Source of the DNA: Tenuifilaceae bacterium CYCD
GTDB lineage: Bacteria > Bacteroidota > Bacteroidia > Bacteroidales > Tenuifilaceae
Direction: 5' to 3'
NCBI GenBank assembly: GCA_036322835.1
Contig: AP027304.1
Coordinates: forward strand, 2,108,001-2,172,000
Length of the DNA stretch: 64,000 nucleotides
Shown here: positions 44,354 through 53,588 of the stretch, in pieces
Position numbering within the stretch: position 1 is the stretch's first letter
How the letters are laid out: each line of letters opens with the position of its first letter
Position numbers and translations under genes: made by a program
Notes under the pieces: generated by a model
Databases searched by the model: none
The model's input: the letters and a program-made list of their open reading frames with translations, nothing else
Told to the model about the DNA's origin: nothing

Positions 44354-45970
44354 TCACCTTTCCTTGTAAAACTCAGAATTCTTTTTCCAAGTTGGGTAAA
44401 TATTCTCGTTGGCCAACCTGTTTCCAAAACAGAAAAATAGTTTTACATCTTCGGCCAATCCGTTCAAATTGTCGCGCTCTGGAATGAATTCATCCTGGGG
44501 TTTGTGGTAAATATTCTTCCAGTAGGAGTTGATTAATTCTTGAGTTTTTTCCTTACCTAGTTGTTCTTGATCTGAATACCCTTTGGCAAACATGGCAGGA
44601 ACGCCTGCCTTTAGGAAAGGAAGTTGGTCGGAGCGGAAAAACATTCCATTCTCAGGGTTTGGATCTGGGGCAATGTATCGGCCAAACTTCGCAGCCTCCT
44701 CGGCCAACAGTTCATCTAACGAGGAGTGTCCAAGTCCGGTAACTGTAACATCTTTGAATTTGCCTAGGAAAAGTATCACATCGTTGTTGATACAGGCAAT
44801 TGTTTTATTTATGTTGATAGGTGGATTCGCCACAAAGTATGTTGAGCCGTAAAGCCCCGATTCTTCTGCCGTAGGTGAGAAGAACAGAACACTACGTTTT
44901 GGTGCAACTCCAGTGCTTTTAAACGCTTTTGCAACGGAGAACATCCATGCAATTGCGGCGGCATTGTCCGATGCTCCGTTATAAATTGAGTCGCCATTAA
45001 CCACACGGCCAACCCCCAGATGGTCCCAATGCGCCGAGTAAACAATAACCTCATCGGGCTTTTCGCTACCCTTAATCATTCCAGCAACATTATTTGATGC
45101 TGATTTGGTATGACTGTTTTCAATATTCATACTCAGTTTAGCGTTCATACTGAATGATTTGAAGCCTTTCTGAGTTGCTTGAGTTTTTAATGCTTCATAA
45201 TCCAATCCGCACGATTTAAATAGGTTGATTGCTGCATTGTGGGTTATCCAGCCATTAACAAGACATTGTTTGTTTTCAAGGTCGGGTGTGTCTAGGTATA
45301 GTTGAGGTGTGTTGTTTTTGCTTCCTGCAACATCCCAGGGGTAGCCAGCCGGGGCATCCTCGTGAACAATTAAACATCCAATGGCTCCTTGACGTTCCGC
45401 CTCTTCGAATTTATAGCGCCAGCGGCCATAGTAGGTCATCGTATTTCCTTTGAATAGGGCTGTATCGCCAGTGTAGAAACCGGGGTCGTTCACCAGAACA
45501 ACAATTACTTTGCCTTTTACATCAATACTGTCGAAATCGTTCCAGTTGTACTCTGGGGCATTTATTCCAAAACCTGCAAAAATTAAATCGGCTTTATCAA
45601 TTTTGATAGATGGAGAAGTTGTTGGGCTCCAAGCACAGTAGTCGTCATCGGCCTTTAGCTCAAATGTTTTATTTGAAATCGATAATTTTACAACTTCAGG
45701 AACTCTTGAGATGATTGAAACCATCGGAACATTCTGGGTGTAAGAGTTTTCGAACACGGGTTCTAAACCCAGTTCAGCCATTCTTTTTTCTAAGTAGGCA
45801 ACAGACCGTTCCTCTCCAATGGTAAATGGGGCTCGGCCCAGCATGCTGTCGGCCGATATGGTGGATATATCCTTTGCTAAATCATCGTTGCTCACCGATC
45901 TTAATGCTTTATCGATATTGCTTTGACAGGCTGTAAGGCTTATAAGAATAACTGGAATAAATCTTTTCAT
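44354..45970 (-). CDS. M28 family zinc aminopeptidase, lipoprotein
   Basis: A 538-residue peptidase with a lipobox (LISLTAC). It has a protease-associated insert (about 135-260, VLVNDPGFYTGDTALFKG, GCLIVHEDAPAGYPWDV) and an M28 catalytic domain with metal ligands in VYSAHWDHLGVG (His, Asp), NGASDNAAAIAW (Asp), SPTAEESGLYGS (Glu-Glu) and a late His in YHKPQDEF. It should trim N-terminal residues from peptides outside the inner membrane. It is divergent from S9 copy 2, suggesting joint use in peptide degradation. Confidence 0.93.
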   Translation of the reverse strand: MKRFIPVILISLTACQSNIDKALRSVSNDDLAKDISTISADSMLGRAPFTIGEERSVAYLEKRMAELGLEPVFENSYTQNVPMVSIISRVPEVVKLSISNKTFELKADDDYCAWSPTTSPSIKIDKADLIFAGFGINAPEYNWNDFDSIDVKGKVIVVLVNDPGFYTGDTALFKGNTMTYYGRWRYKFEEAERQGAIGCLIVHEDAPAGYPWDVAGSKNNTPQLYLDTPDLENKQCLVNGWITHNAAINLFKSCGLDYEALKTQATQKGFKSFSMNAKLSMNIENSHTKSASNNVAGMIKGSEKPDEVIVYSAHWDHLGVGRVVNGDSIYNGASDNAAAIAWMFSVAKAFKSTGVAPKRSVLFFSPTAEESGLYGSTYFVANPPININKTIACINNDVILFLGKFKDVTVTGLGHSSLDELLAEEAAKFGRYIAPDPNPENGMFFRSDQLPFLKAGVPAMFAKGYSDQEQLGKEKTQELINSYWKNIYHKPQDEFIPERDNLNGLAEDVKLFFCFGNRLANENIYPTWKKNSEFYKER

Positions 45971-46069
45971 CGTTCAAGTTTTAATAAACAAAAGTATTAT
46001 TTCCTTTTGAAGATTTTTATTTGATGTGTAGGTTTTTCATTTTTCTTCAAAAACGTATATATAAATGGA

Positions 46070-46102
46070 ATCCCTGACAGGGTTCAAAACCCTGTCAGGG
46101 AT
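46070..46102. repeat. Perfect 15-bp palindromic intergenic repeat
   Basis: Arms 46070-46084 and 46088-46102 (ATCCCTGACAGGGTT and its exact complement) with a CAA loop; inside each arm CCCTGACAGGG is itself nearly palindromic. It sits between two divergent genes, about 90 bp before S9 copy 2. The form suggests a dispersed intergenic element, not a terminator, because neither gene ends here. Confidence 0.7.
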
Positions 46103-46192
46103 ATTGTAACTTTATATTGCTCCATCAAATCGTCGTCAAACTTTTTCTTATTTTTAGCGTCTAAATCCGTTGTGTAATCTAAACCCAATAAA

Positions 46193-48304
46193 ATGAGAAA
46201 AATATTTAAACCAATTAATGTTGCAATTATGGCAATAGTACTAGCCAGCGTTGGCTGTAACGAGGCCGATAAGACACCAGCCAAAGAGCCGTTAAAGATC
46301 GACGTTACTCTTACCGATGCCGAAAAAACAGCAGGGGTGCTTACTCCCGAAATTCTCTGGAAATTTGGCCGTGTGGGTGAGCCGGTTTTATCACCTTGCG
46401 GTAAAATGGTTGTTTATACAATCACATATTACAATTTGCAGGAGAATAAAGGTGTTACAAATTTGTACCTAGTAAATACCGATGGTGGCGAGCCAGTTAA
46501 GTTGACTGACGAGATGGGCTCTGAGTCTGCTCCTGCTTGGAGTGCCGATGGTAAGGTTATTCGTTTCCTATCAACCCGTAGTGGTTCATCACAAATTTGG
46601 GAGGTGCAGACCAATGGACAAGGTCTAAAGCAAATTTCAAGTATCGATGGCGATGTTAATGGCTTTGCATTCTCTCCCGATGAGTCGAAGTTGGTTTACT
46701 CAATGGATGTGAAGGTTGTTGATCAGGCGACCGATATTTACCCAGATATGCCAAAGGCCAAAGTTCGTATCATTAGTGATTTGATGTATCGTCACTGGAA
46801 TCAATGGGAGGATGGAAAGTACAGCCATCTTTTTGTGGCCGATTTTGCAAACGGTGCAATTGCTAATGCTAAGGATATCAATGCAGATGAGAAGTGGGAT
46901 ACACCTATGGCAACCGATTTTGATATGGCCGAGGTTCAATGGAGCCCCGATAGCAAGAAGTTGGTTTACAACTCAAAGAAACTTTACGGTAAGGAGTATG
47001 CCATGAGCACAAACTCCGATATTTACCTATATGAGTTGGAGAGTAGCGCAACAACCAATTTAACTCCAGAGAATAAAGGCTATGATCGTTATCCAAAATT
47101 TTCTCCTGACGGAAAATATATTAGCTGGTGGAGTATGGAAACACCTCTTTACGAGGCTGATTTAAAGCGTCTATTTGTACTCGATACCGAAAAAGGTAAG
47201 GCCGTTTATGCAACTCAAGGATTCGACCAAAATATTGAAGCCTATAACTGGGATGAGGATGGAAAAACTATCTATTTTGTAAGCGGGACTAAAGGTACTG
47301 AACAGCTTTTCAAGATTGATGTTACCACAAATCAGATTGCTCAGTTGACTAAAGGTATGCACGATTATGTGACAGTTCAAAAGAATAAAGGTGTTATTGT
47401 TGCCGAGCGTATGAGTATGAGCATGGCTCCCGAATTGTTCAAGGTTGATGAGGCTACAGGTGAGGCTACTCAATTAACTTTCACAAACAAGGCTATCTAC
47501 GAAAATATTAAGATGGGTGAGGTTCGCGAGCGTTGGGTTAAAACCACCGATTGTAAGGAGATGTTGGCTTGGGTAATTCTTCCTCCAAACTTCGATGAAA
47601 CCAAAAAATATCCTACACTACTATACTGTCAGGGTGGTCCACAAAGCACTGTTAGCCAGTTCTGGAGTTTCCGTTGGAATTTCCAAATTATGGCTGCAAA
47701 TGGTTATGTAATTGTAGCACCAAACCGTCGTGGAGTTCCTTCGTTTGGCCAGGAATGGAACCTCCAAATCTCGAAGGATTACAGCGGACAGAATATTAAG
47801 GATTACCTAAGCGCTATTGACGATGTTGCTAAGGAACCTTGGGTTAATAAGGATAAACTTGGCTGCGTTGGTGCAAGTTACGGTGGATACTCGGTTTACT
47901 ACTTGGCCGGACATCACCAAAAACGTTTCAAAGCGTTTATTTCGCATTGCGGAATGTACAACTTGGAGTCGTTCTACGCTCAAACCGAGGAGACATTCTT
48001 CCCAACATTCGATTTGGGTGGCGCACCTTGGGAAGCCAACAATAAGATTGCACAGAAGAGTTATGCAAACTCACCTCATAAGTTTGTTCAGAACTGGGAT
48101 ACCCCAATTATGATTATTGTAGGCGAGCACGATTACCGTATTCCTTACACACAAAGTTTGGAGGCATTCAACGCTGCACAACTAAGAGGTATTCCAAGCA
48201 AGTTGTTATTCTTTTCAGAGGGAACACACTTTGTAACTAAACCTCAAGATGCGGTAATTTGGCAGCGCGAGTTCTTTGGTTGGTTAGACCAATGGTTGAA
48301 GTAG
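46193..48304 (+). CDS. S9 family peptidase, lipoprotein (copy 2)
   Basis: A 703-residue paralogue of the S9 peptidase at 36.3 kb. Lipobox region VLASVGC; N-terminal propeller (LYLVNTDGGEPVKLTDE, KFSPDGKYISWWSM); catalytic Ser562 in GASYGGYSVY, Asp647 in GEHDYRIPYTQ and His679 in EGTHFVTKP. The two copies share long stretches such as LMYRHW, GGPQS and HKFVQNWDTPI, so duplication is clear. Its own M28 neighbour is divergently transcribed. Confidence 0.93.
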   Translation: MRKIFKPINVAIMAIVLASVGCNEADKTPAKEPLKIDVTLTDAEKTAGVLTPEILWKFGRVGEPVLSPCGKMVVYTITYYNLQENKGVTNLYLVNTDGGEPVKLTDEMGSESAPAWSADGKVIRFLSTRSGSSQIWEVQTNGQGLKQISSIDGDVNGFAFSPDESKLVYSMDVKVVDQATDIYPDMPKAKVRIISDLMYRHWNQWEDGKYSHLFVADFANGAIANAKDINADEKWDTPMATDFDMAEVQWSPDSKKLVYNSKKLYGKEYAMSTNSDIYLYELESSATTNLTPENKGYDRYPKFSPDGKYISWWSMETPLYEADLKRLFVLDTEKGKAVYATQGFDQNIEAYNWDEDGKTIYFVSGTKGTEQLFKIDVTTNQIAQLTKGMHDYVTVQKNKGVIVAERMSMSMAPELFKVDEATGEATQLTFTNKAIYENIKMGEVRERWVKTTDCKEMLAWVILPPNFDETKKYPTLLYCQGGPQSTVSQFWSFRWNFQIMAANGYVIVAPNRRGVPSFGQEWNLQISKDYSGQNIKDYLSAIDDVAKEPWVNKDKLGCVGASYGGYSVYYLAGHHQKRFKAFISHCGMYNLESFYAQTEETFFPTFDLGGAPWEANNKIAQKSYANSPHKFVQNWDTPIMIIVGEHDYRIPYTQSLEAFNAAQLRGIPSKLLFFSEGTHFVTKPQDAVIWQREFFGWLDQWLK

Positions 48305-48324
48305 AAATATTTGAGTGATATGTG

Positions 48325-48362
48325 ACTGGTGATTTGTGATTTATCAAATCACCAGTTTTTCT
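48325..48362 (+). terminator. Terminator after S9 copy 2
   Basis: Perfect 12-bp arms (48325-48336 and 48345-48356) around an 8-nt AT-rich loop, followed by TTTTCTTTT. The convergent miaA gene ends about 25 bp further on. Confidence 0.75.
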
Positions 48363-48380
48363 TTTGTAACTTGTCAAGAA

Positions 48381-49313
48381 TCACTTGTCACCAGGTAAAA
48401 TTTTATGAAGAATCATCTCCATTTTATCCTCCAGCGGCATATCTCCACTTATCCAGTTAATTGTAAAACCACGGCGCTCCATTCCTCGGAACCAGGTCAT
48501 TTGGCGCTTTGCAAATTGCCGTATGGCAATGTATAGATGCTCAAACATCTCATCGTAGCTGATTTTGCCAATGATATACTCGGTTAGGTACTTGTACTCC
48601 AATCCGTAGTAAATTAAATCGTCGGGGTTTATGCCTGAGTTAAGAAGGGTTTTGATTTCGTCAATCATTCCCGATTCTAGGCGTTGTGACAATCGAGATT
48701 TAATGCGTTGCATTTCGGTTGTGCGGTCGTACTTTACCCCAAATATAATGCTGGTTAACTGTGGAAATGGATTTGCATCGACAGGTGTTTTGCTGTAGTA
48801 CTCCTCAATCTCAATTGCCCTGATGGTTCGCTTGCGGGTATCAAGGTCGGTTGTGTTATGCAGGCTTTTGTAAGATGCCAGTATAGTGGCTAACTCATCA
48901 TCGTTTTTTTGTTCCAAATGTTGGCGTAACTCCTTATTCTCGGGAACAGGTATCAACTTATATCCTTTTAAAACAGCCTCAATGTAAAGTCCGCTACCAC
49001 CGCAGAGTATTGGCTGAACGTTACGATTTTTTATATCGTTGTATGCTTTTAAAAAATCGGTCTGGTACTCGTAAACATTGTACTTGGTTCCAGCATCGGC
49101 AATATCAATTAAATGGTAAGGAATGGTTTTGCCGTTAATGGTATAATCCTCCAAATCCTTTCCAGTACCCAAATTCATTCCACGGTAAATCTGGCGTGAA
49201 TCGGCACTGATGATTTCCCCTTCCAGTTTTGCAGCCAAATTGGTTGCCAGTTGGGTTTTTCCGCTGGCAGTTGGCCCAACAATGGCAATTATATCGTAAG
49301 TTTTATTCGGCAT
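48381..49313 (-). CDS. miaA: tRNA dimethylallyltransferase
   Basis: A 310-residue enzyme adding dimethylallyl to A37 of tRNAs that read U-starting codons. P-loop IVGPTASGKTQLATNL, SADSRQIYRGMNLGTGK, YHLIDIADAGTKYNVYEYQ, and the C-terminal RQFAKRQMTWFRGM motif are all present. Length fits. One of the tRNA genes downstream, tRNA-Ser(GCT), is not a typical substrate. Confidence 0.96.
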   Translation of the reverse strand: MPNKTYDIIAIVGPTASGKTQLATNLAAKLEGEIISADSRQIYRGMNLGTGKDLEDYTINGKTIPYHLIDIADAGTKYNVYEYQTDFLKAYNDIKNRNVQPILCGGSGLYIEAVLKGYKLIPVPENKELRQHLEQKNDDELATILASYKSLHNTTDLDTRKRTIRAIEIEEYYSKTPVDANPFPQLTSIIFGVKYDRTTEMQRIKSRLSQRLESGMIDEIKTLLNSGINPDDLIYYGLEYKYLTEYIIGKISYDEMFEHLYIAIRQFAKRQMTWFRGMERRGFTINWISGDMPLEDKMEMILHKILPGDK

Positions 49314-49484
49314 CGAATTAAAATATCGGTTTGCGTGGTAAAATTAGTTAATTTTGGCATTTGTAAGGGAATGAAAGTTTTTAGGGATAAAAGTATTGGG
49401 AGTTTGTTGATGGTTGTTAGTTGTTCGTTGACTCATTACTTGTCACAAACCAACCACTAATCACTAAACGCTATACACCAAGAA

Positions 49485-49715
49485 ATGGTACAGTTACGAA
49501 GAAATAATCAGCCCAATAAGCTAAACCAGCTAAATCGATTGGTTTGGATGGGACTTGTGTTTTTAATATCGGTGTTGATGGTGCTAGCGGCAATGACCAA
49601 TATGTTTACCGAGAGTCCACTGAAAAAATCGAACATAGGGTTAATTTTTGTAGTTTTGCTCGGACTGACATTCTATATTTACAGCTGGGTAAAGTTTTTT
49701 AAAAGAAAGGATTAG
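49485..49715 (+). CDS. Small two-helix membrane protein
   Basis: A 76-residue protein with a basic, Asn/Gln-rich N-terminus (VQLRRNNQPNKLNQLNR), two membrane helices (about 22-44 and 52-70) and a lysine-rich end (FFKRKD). I do not recognise a family. The ATG is followed by a convincing topology, and it lies in an otherwise empty stretch upstream of smpB, so I regard it as probably real. Confidence 0.6.
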   Translation: MVQLRRNNQPNKLNQLNRLVWMGLVFLISVLMVLAAMTNMFTESPLKKSNIGLIFVVLLGLTFYIYSWVKFFKRKD

Positions 49716-49768
49716 TGTTTGAATTATTGTCATGTTTTGATTTTGTTTTGATGCAAAATACTTTAAAT

Positions 49769-49860
49769 AGATGCTTCGACAAGCTCAGCATGACAAGTAA
49801 CAATGTTTTTTGTCATACTGAACGCAGTGAAGTATCTTTTTCATTGCTTTGGATGACAAA
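49769..49860. repeat. REP-like compound repeat upstream of smpB
   Basis: Three imperfect copies of the arm found at 44.24-44.30 kb: GATGCTTCGACAAGCTCAGC with ATGACA (49770-49795), TGTCATACTGAACGCAGTGA (from 49811) and TTGCTTTGGATGACA (about 49844-49858). The first two face outwards, the last two form a stem. Confidence 0.6.
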
Positions 49861-49891
49861 ACCAGAATAAAATATTTTAGGAGTAACAAAA

Positions 49892-50341
49892 ATGGCAAAC
49901 GATATAGTTGTTAAAAATAAGAAAGCTAGCTTTAACTTTGAGATTGTTGAGAAGTACATGGCGGGTATTGTGCTTAAGGGTACTGAAATTAAAGCAATCC
50001 GAATGGGTAAGGCTAATTTTGTAGATTCGTACTGCCAGTTTATTGACGATGAACTTTGGGTTAAAGGATTGCATATTGCCGAATATGAATGGGGCACATA
50101 CAATAATCACGACCCGAAGCAGGATAGAAAATTGCTTTTAACACATAAGGAACTTGGCAAGCTGAAGCGTCGTTCTCAGGAGAAAGGGCTTACTATTATT
50201 GCTTTAAAACTTTTCCTTAACGAACGCGGTTTAGCCAAGGTTGATATTGCACTTGCCAGAGGCAAACAAGTGCACGATAAGCGTGAGGATTTAAAGCACA
50301 AGGATGCCCGTCGTGAGATGGACAGGGCTATGAAGAAGTAG
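49892..50341 (+). CDS. smpB: SsrA-binding protein SmpB
   Basis: A 149-residue partner of tmRNA in rescue of stalled ribosomes. Family motifs: FNFEIVEKYMAGIVLKGTEI, KANFVDSYCQF, EWGTYNNHDPKQDRKLLLTH, and the basic tail HDKREDLKHKDARREMDRAM. The tmRNA gene itself is not in this window. Confidence 0.96.
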   Translation: MANDIVVKNKKASFNFEIVEKYMAGIVLKGTEIKAIRMGKANFVDSYCQFIDDELWVKGLHIAEYEWGTYNNHDPKQDRKLLLTHKELGKLKRRSQEKGLTIIALKLFLNERGLAKVDIALARGKQVHDKREDLKHKDARREMDRAMKK

Positions 50342-50394
50342 TGTTTTGTGATTTTCCATTGACTTTTAACGTTTCACTTCTAGCGTTTCACGTT

Positions 50395-50425
50395 TTGTAT
50401 TCTCCATTATTTCTATCTATTTTTG
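50395..50425 (+). promoter_or_regulatory. Predicted promoter for the TPR/PD40 gene
   Basis: TTG (50395-50397), 20 bp, TATTTTTG (50418-50425), a full Bacteroidota consensus match, about 32 bp before ATG 50457. Confidence 0.6.
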
Positions 50426-50456
50426 AATGATTTTGCATAATAAGCACTTCTTTGCT

Positions 50457-53267
50457 ATGAATCATAAAAAAGTATTTCTCTTAGCGGTATGCCTTTGTTT
50501 GCTTGTTCCGGCCTTTTCGCAAGAGGTTGATGCAACTACTTCGCAATTGAATCCGCAACGAGCAAAAGCCGATTCTTTATTGAATAAATTAAATTTTTCG
50601 GAGGCATTGCCAATATATAGCGAATTAATACAAGAGTTTCCTCGCGATCCGAATATTCAGTATCCTTTAGGTATTTGCTATTTGATGGGAACTCGAAAAC
50701 TTGACAAAGCAATTGAATACTTAACAATGGCTTCTACTGCCAATGTCCCCAATATGGTTTACTACTTTTTGGCTGAAGCTTTACGGCAGAACTATCAGTT
50801 CAATGAGGCTATTGATTACTACCGCAGATTTTCCATTAATGGAGGTTCTCGTGATATTAAACCAAAGGATATTGAGCCTTTGGTGACGATTTGCGAGAAT
50901 GGAAGTTTCCTTACTCGCTATATTTTTACTCCACAAGTTCTAGACACTAAAAGTTTATCCGTTAAGGATTTTTACAATTACTATTCAGTTGCTCCAGGCA
51001 GCGGTAGTTTTACGAGTATTCCTGAAAATCTTTTAACTCCAACCGATAAAAAGTTGAATCACCAATCAGTGATGTTCTATCCAAAGAACCCGCAGGTTGG
51101 CGATTATGTTTACTATTCCAGTTACGGCAACTCCACTTCGTTCGGAAAGGATATATTCAGAATTAAGTTTCAGGACGATGGATACTGGAGCAAGCCCGAG
51201 GTTATTGGCGATGTGGTGAATACTTTTTTTGATGATGATTATCCGTACTTGGCTCCCGATGGTGTGACGCTGTACTTTTCGTCAAAAGGTCATTACGGAA
51301 TGGGCGGGTACGATATTTACAAGTCGGTTTACAATCCTCAAAGTAAAACATGGAGTACTGCGGAGAATCTAGGATTTCCATTTAACTCACCATTCGATGA
51401 TTATTTATATGTGGTAGGCGATGCCGATAGCTTGGTGTGTTTTGCCACCAACCGCAACTTTATGCCTGACACTATTCAGTTGGTGTTGATGAAGAACGTG
51501 GAAAATCCAATTCGTCGTTCAGCCAAATCGTCTAAGGAACTGGATTCGTTGGCTAGGTTAAATCTTGAAGGTGCTAATTTTACTGTTGAACAGAAAAAAG
51601 TTGAGCCTAAAAAGGAGGTTGAAGAAAAGAAACTTGACGATTTGAAGAAACAAAAACCTGCATCGTTTAGTTCTGTGGAGAACGATCCCGAATATGCTCG
51701 GGTTATGGCTAAAGGTTTTGCGGCTCAAATGAAAACGGATTCCTTAATTACTCGGCTTGAGAAACTGCGCGAGGGATTTGATCACATTGAAACAGCTGAG
51801 GAACGAATCAAGCTCGAGAAGAGGGTTGCCAAAGTTGAGGACGAAATGCTTGCCTCGCAAAAGGAGGCCGACATGATGTTTGTACGAGCCAGCCAAATTG
51901 AGCAGGAGTATCTTACTGGGAAACGCAAACCACAGGGGAAGTCTGATGCAACTTTTGCTGTGGACAATCCTGAATACATTTATCAAGCTCAGTTTGCCAC
52001 TACGGTTTTTCAGGACGACGAGATTAATAAACTGGCTCAGGCAGAGCAATTGTATTCTCAATTGCTGAAGGCAAGAGAGAGCGCTTTGGCTGCAAAGAAA
52101 AACTATCGGGCGTGTACCGAAAGTTCTTCTGATACAATTTCCACTAATTGTGATGCTGCTTACAAGTCAATGCTTTCTGAAATGGGAGATTATAGCGTTT
52201 TAGTGGATAAGTATTTCGAAAAGAAATATCCGATTTATAACGATTGCATTCATGTGGCTTTGGTGAAAAGTGGAAGCACTGATGAATCAATAAGGGATGA
52301 TATTAATACTTCAAAGGCTAATCTCCGCACTTCAAGTACTATTATGAATAATCTGGGGGATGAGGGGAGGATAGAGAGTACATTTGAGGCATCGTTGCTC
52401 CGTGAGTTGGTATTGCTGCGGTTGGACTTGGCTTTCTCTAAGATCTGGGGATTAAAACTTTTTGAGCAACAAATTACAAGTAGAATAATCAAGCTAGAGA
52501 TAGATATCTTTGGATCGACCCAACAAGCCGATAAGCAAGATGAATCAGTGAAGGTTAAAGTTCAGGTTGCTGAGCAACCGCAAATAAATCTCCCTAAAAT
52601 TGAAAAAACTGAAGGACGCGAAGATGTAAAAGAAATTGCCATTAAGAATGAGATTCCTTTGGGCTTTGGTGTGGTGGATAAACCGGCATATAGTGCGGAG
52701 AATCCGATTCCAATTGATTCTCCTTTGCCCGATGGTGTTCTTTATAGAATTCAGATTGGCGCATTCAGTACTGCTCGCGATCCTCAATTCTTCAAGGGTA
52801 TGGTTCCAATTTTTGGTGAGACAGTTGGAAAGGTTATCAAGTATTGTATTGGAAATCTAACAACATATTCAAGTGCAGAGAATGCCTTGAGTGTTGTCAA
52901 GTCAAAGGGATTTAAGGATGCGTTTATTGTTGCATGGTACAATGGCAAAAAAGTAACTCCGCAAAGGGCCCAGTCTTTAGAGGGTGCTGCCCAACAATCA
53001 ACAAAAACTGTGGAGGCGGATGCTGGTAAAATTTACAAAATTCAGATTGGTACTTATGACAATGAATTACCCGCGGACATTGCCAAAACCATAAAGGCTA
53101 TTGCGCTGGGAAAAGAAGTTTCTCGTACCGATAATGGGCAGGGGCAAAATGTCTTTTTTTTAGGAAACTATTCTAGTTTAGACGAGGCGCAGCGTGTAAA
53201 GGATAACCTTGTGGCTAGCGGAGTTGTAAACGCAGTGGTTATTACAATCGAACTTGATAAAAAATAG
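50457..53267 (+). CDS. Large envelope protein with TPR, PD40 and two SPOR-like regions
   Basis: About 936 residues; ATG 50457 gives a signal peptide (VFLLAVCLCLLVPAFSQ). TPR-like helices lie at about 30-140 (ALPIYSELIQEFPRDPNIQ, AIDYYRRFSINGG); PD40/WD40-like blades at about 200-330 (DYPYLAPDGVTLYFSSKGHY, GGYDIYKSVYN); long coiled-coil segments at about 380-560; and two related C-terminal modules (LYRIQIGAFSTARDPQF; IYKIQIGTYDNELPADI) that look like SPOR domains. The layout recalls Bacteroidota gliding/T9SS-associated PorE/TPR-PD40 proteins but lacks an OmpA domain. Role unknown; peptidoglycan binding is inferred. Confidence 0.8.
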   Translation: MNHKKVFLLAVCLCLLVPAFSQEVDATTSQLNPQRAKADSLLNKLNFSEALPIYSELIQEFPRDPNIQYPLGICYLMGTRKLDKAIEYLTMASTANVPNMVYYFLAEALRQNYQFNEAIDYYRRFSINGGSRDIKPKDIEPLVTICENGSFLTRYIFTPQVLDTKSLSVKDFYNYYSVAPGSGSFTSIPENLLTPTDKKLNHQSVMFYPKNPQVGDYVYYSSYGNSTSFGKDIFRIKFQDDGYWSKPEVIGDVVNTFFDDDYPYLAPDGVTLYFSSKGHYGMGGYDIYKSVYNPQSKTWSTAENLGFPFNSPFDDYLYVVGDADSLVCFATNRNFMPDTIQLVLMKNVENPIRRSAKSSKELDSLARLNLEGANFTVEQKKVEPKKEVEEKKLDDLKKQKPASFSSVENDPEYARVMAKGFAAQMKTDSLITRLEKLREGFDHIETAEERIKLEKRVAKVEDEMLASQKEADMMFVRASQIEQEYLTGKRKPQGKSDATFAVDNPEYIYQAQFATTVFQDDEINKLAQAEQLYSQLLKARESALAAKKNYRACTESSSDTISTNCDAAYKSMLSEMGDYSVLVDKYFEKKYPIYNDCIHVALVKSGSTDESIRDDINTSKANLRTSSTIMNNLGDEGRIESTFEASLLRELVLLRLDLAFSKIWGLKLFEQQITSRIIKLEIDIFGSTQQADKQDESVKVKVQVAEQPQINLPKIEKTEGREDVKEIAIKNEIPLGFGVVDKPAYSAENPIPIDSPLPDGVLYRIQIGAFSTARDPQFFKGMVPIFGETVGKVIKYCIGNLTTYSSAENALSVVKSKGFKDAFIVAWYNGKKVTPQRAQSLEGAAQQSTKTVEADAGKIYKIQIGTYDNELPADIAKTIKAIALGKEVSRTDNGQGQNVFFLGNYSSLDEAQRVKDNLVASGVVNAVVITIELDKK

Positions 53268-53297
53268 CTATATTAGCATCAAAATAAATTGTTACCT

Positions 53298-53579
53298 ATG
53301 AGTCATCGTGAACAAACTTTCAGTTTAGAGGAGGTGCAAATGGAAGCAAACGAAAACTACACGTTGTTTCTGCATAATGACGAGGTGAACACTTTTGAAT
53401 TTGTTATTGAAACCCTTGTTGATGTGTGCAGACACGAGCCCAATCAGGCAGAGCAATGTGCGCTTATCACCCATTTTAAAGGCAGATGCGACGTTAAACA
53501 TGGCGAGCGCGATGAGTTGGAAAGTATGATGGTTGAGTTAAATCGTAGAGGGTTAAGTGCTACAATCAATTTAAATTAA
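53298..53579 (+). CDS. clpS: ATP-dependent Clp protease adaptor ClpS
   Basis: About 93 residues; ATG 53298 is preferred to an upstream TTG at 53289. The ClpS fold signature is present: YTLFLHNDEVNTFEFVIETL with the Asn-Asp recognition site, and HFKGRCDVKHGERDELESM. ClpS delivers N-degron proteins to ClpAP/ClpCP. nfeD follows 9 bp after its stop. Confidence 0.92.
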   Translation: MSHREQTFSLEEVQMEANENYTLFLHNDEVNTFEFVIETLVDVCRHEPNQAEQCALITHFKGRCDVKHGERDELESMMVELNRRGLSATINLN

Positions 53580-53588
53580 TCCTCGGAA

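Noticed and set aside
46084-46284. 66-residue frame over the palindrome between M28 and S9 genes
   Set aside because: It includes the dispersed repeat, overlaps the S9 start antisense and has no recognisable features.
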